Shown: in pieces, positions 63,910 to 64,000 of the stretch
Position numbering within the stretch: the first letter of the stretch is position 1
Layout: each line of letters begins with the position of its first letter
Origin: Dyella marensis
GTDB lineage: Bacteria; Pseudomonadota; Gammaproteobacteria; Xanthomonadales; Rhodanobacteraceae
Assembly (NCBI RefSeq): GCF_900112865.1
Contig: NZ_FONH01000019.1
Coordinates: 18,430-82,429 of the forward strand
Length of the DNA stretch: 64,000 nt
Direction of reading: 5' to 3'
Made by a program: the position numbers and the translations under genes
The notes under the pieces: model-generated
What the model was told of the DNA's origin: nothing
What the model saw: the letters and a program-made list of their open reading frames with translations, nothing else
Database searches by the model: none

Positions 63910-64000
63910 TTACTTGGTGATCTTGGCGACGACGCCGGCGCCGACGGTGCGGCCGCCTTCGCGGATCGCGAAGCGCAGGCCGTCCGTCATCGCGATCGGC
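63910..64000 (-). CDS. tuf: Elongation factor Tu, C-terminal end (cut by window edge)
   Basis: EF-Tu delivers aminoacyl-tRNA to the ribosome. Only the last 30 codons are visible; they translate to the invariant domain III end PIAMTDGLRFAIREGGRT then VGAGVVAKITK and a TAA stop. Its place just upstream of rpsJ on the minus strand fits the end of the str operon (rpsL-rpsG-fusA-tuf). It is a partner of EF-Ts encoded at 5253. Confidence 0.95.
   Translation of the reverse strand, partial: PIAMTDGLRFAIREGGRTVGAGVVAKITK

Overview
The window is one continuous stretch of GC-rich chromosome (about two thirds GC by eye) of core-genome character. The gene order dapD / glnD / map | rpsB-tsf-pyrH-frr-uppS-cdsA-dxr-rseP-bamA-lpxD-fabZ-lpxA-lpxB-rnhB-dnaE-accA, the yhdP-rng and TldD/TldE-DarP neighbourhoods, and the r-protein sequences (for example RpsH beginning [10 protein letters not shown]) point to a gammaproteobacterium of the Xanthomonadales/Lysobacterales, probably Rhodanobacteraceae (Dyella, Rhodanobacter, Luteibacter or Frateuria type). 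This is inference from sequence recall, not from a database search. I see no transposase, prophage, CRISPR array, tRNA or rRNA.

Region 1 (1-4000, minus strand) holds the 5' part of dapD, glnD (PII uridylyltransferase) and map (methionine aminopeptidase). Region 2 (4000-25800, plus strand) is the long translation, lipid and envelope cluster. It starts at a clear promoter and hairpin-rich leader for rpsB and runs through EF-Ts, UMP kinase, ribosome recycling, isoprenoid carrier and phospholipid synthesis (uppS, cdsA, dxr), outer-membrane assembly (rseP, bamA), lipid A synthesis (lpxD, fabZ, lpxA, lpxB), rnhB, dnaE and accA. A permease on the minus strand and a 600-bp segment with a small hypothetical gene interrupt it before dnaE. 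That segment carries a sequence resembling part of a c-di-GMP-I (GEMM) riboswitch.

Region 3 (25800-49400) is mixed housekeeping and accessory genes. It contains a NYN/OST-HTH RNA-binding protein, tilS, xseB-ispA, a DUF4870 membrane protein, pmbA (TldE), a DUF1653 protein, darP (yjgA), tldD, a sterol-desaturase-type hydroxylase, yhdP, rng and a MscS channel. It continues with a Dph6-like PP-loop ATPase overlapping a Mug-like DNA glycosylase, a GFA protein, a pair of overlapping multiheme cytochromes c, a secreted amidase, a class II DAHP synthase and dsbB.

Region 4 (49500-64000, minus strand) is the ribosomal super-cluster read from right to left: tuf (3' end), then rpsJ, rplC, rplD, rplW, rplB, rpsS, rplV, rpsC, rplP, rpmC, rpsQ, rplN, rplX, rplE, rpsN | rpsH, rplF, rplR, rpsE, rpmD, rplO, secY | rpsM, rpsK, rpsD, rpoA | rplQ. 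The bars mark breaks with hairpins or promoters that I can see. rpmJ is absent from its usual place after secY.

The most notable non-coding signal is a family of four 84-90 bp intergenic elements (20979, 25772, 32247, 43548). Each is two inverted REP-type hairpins with a GTAG or GCAG foot, so the family looks like REPINs related in form to the SMAG/REP elements mobilised by RAYT transposases. Two of them fill almost the whole gap between convergent stop codons.
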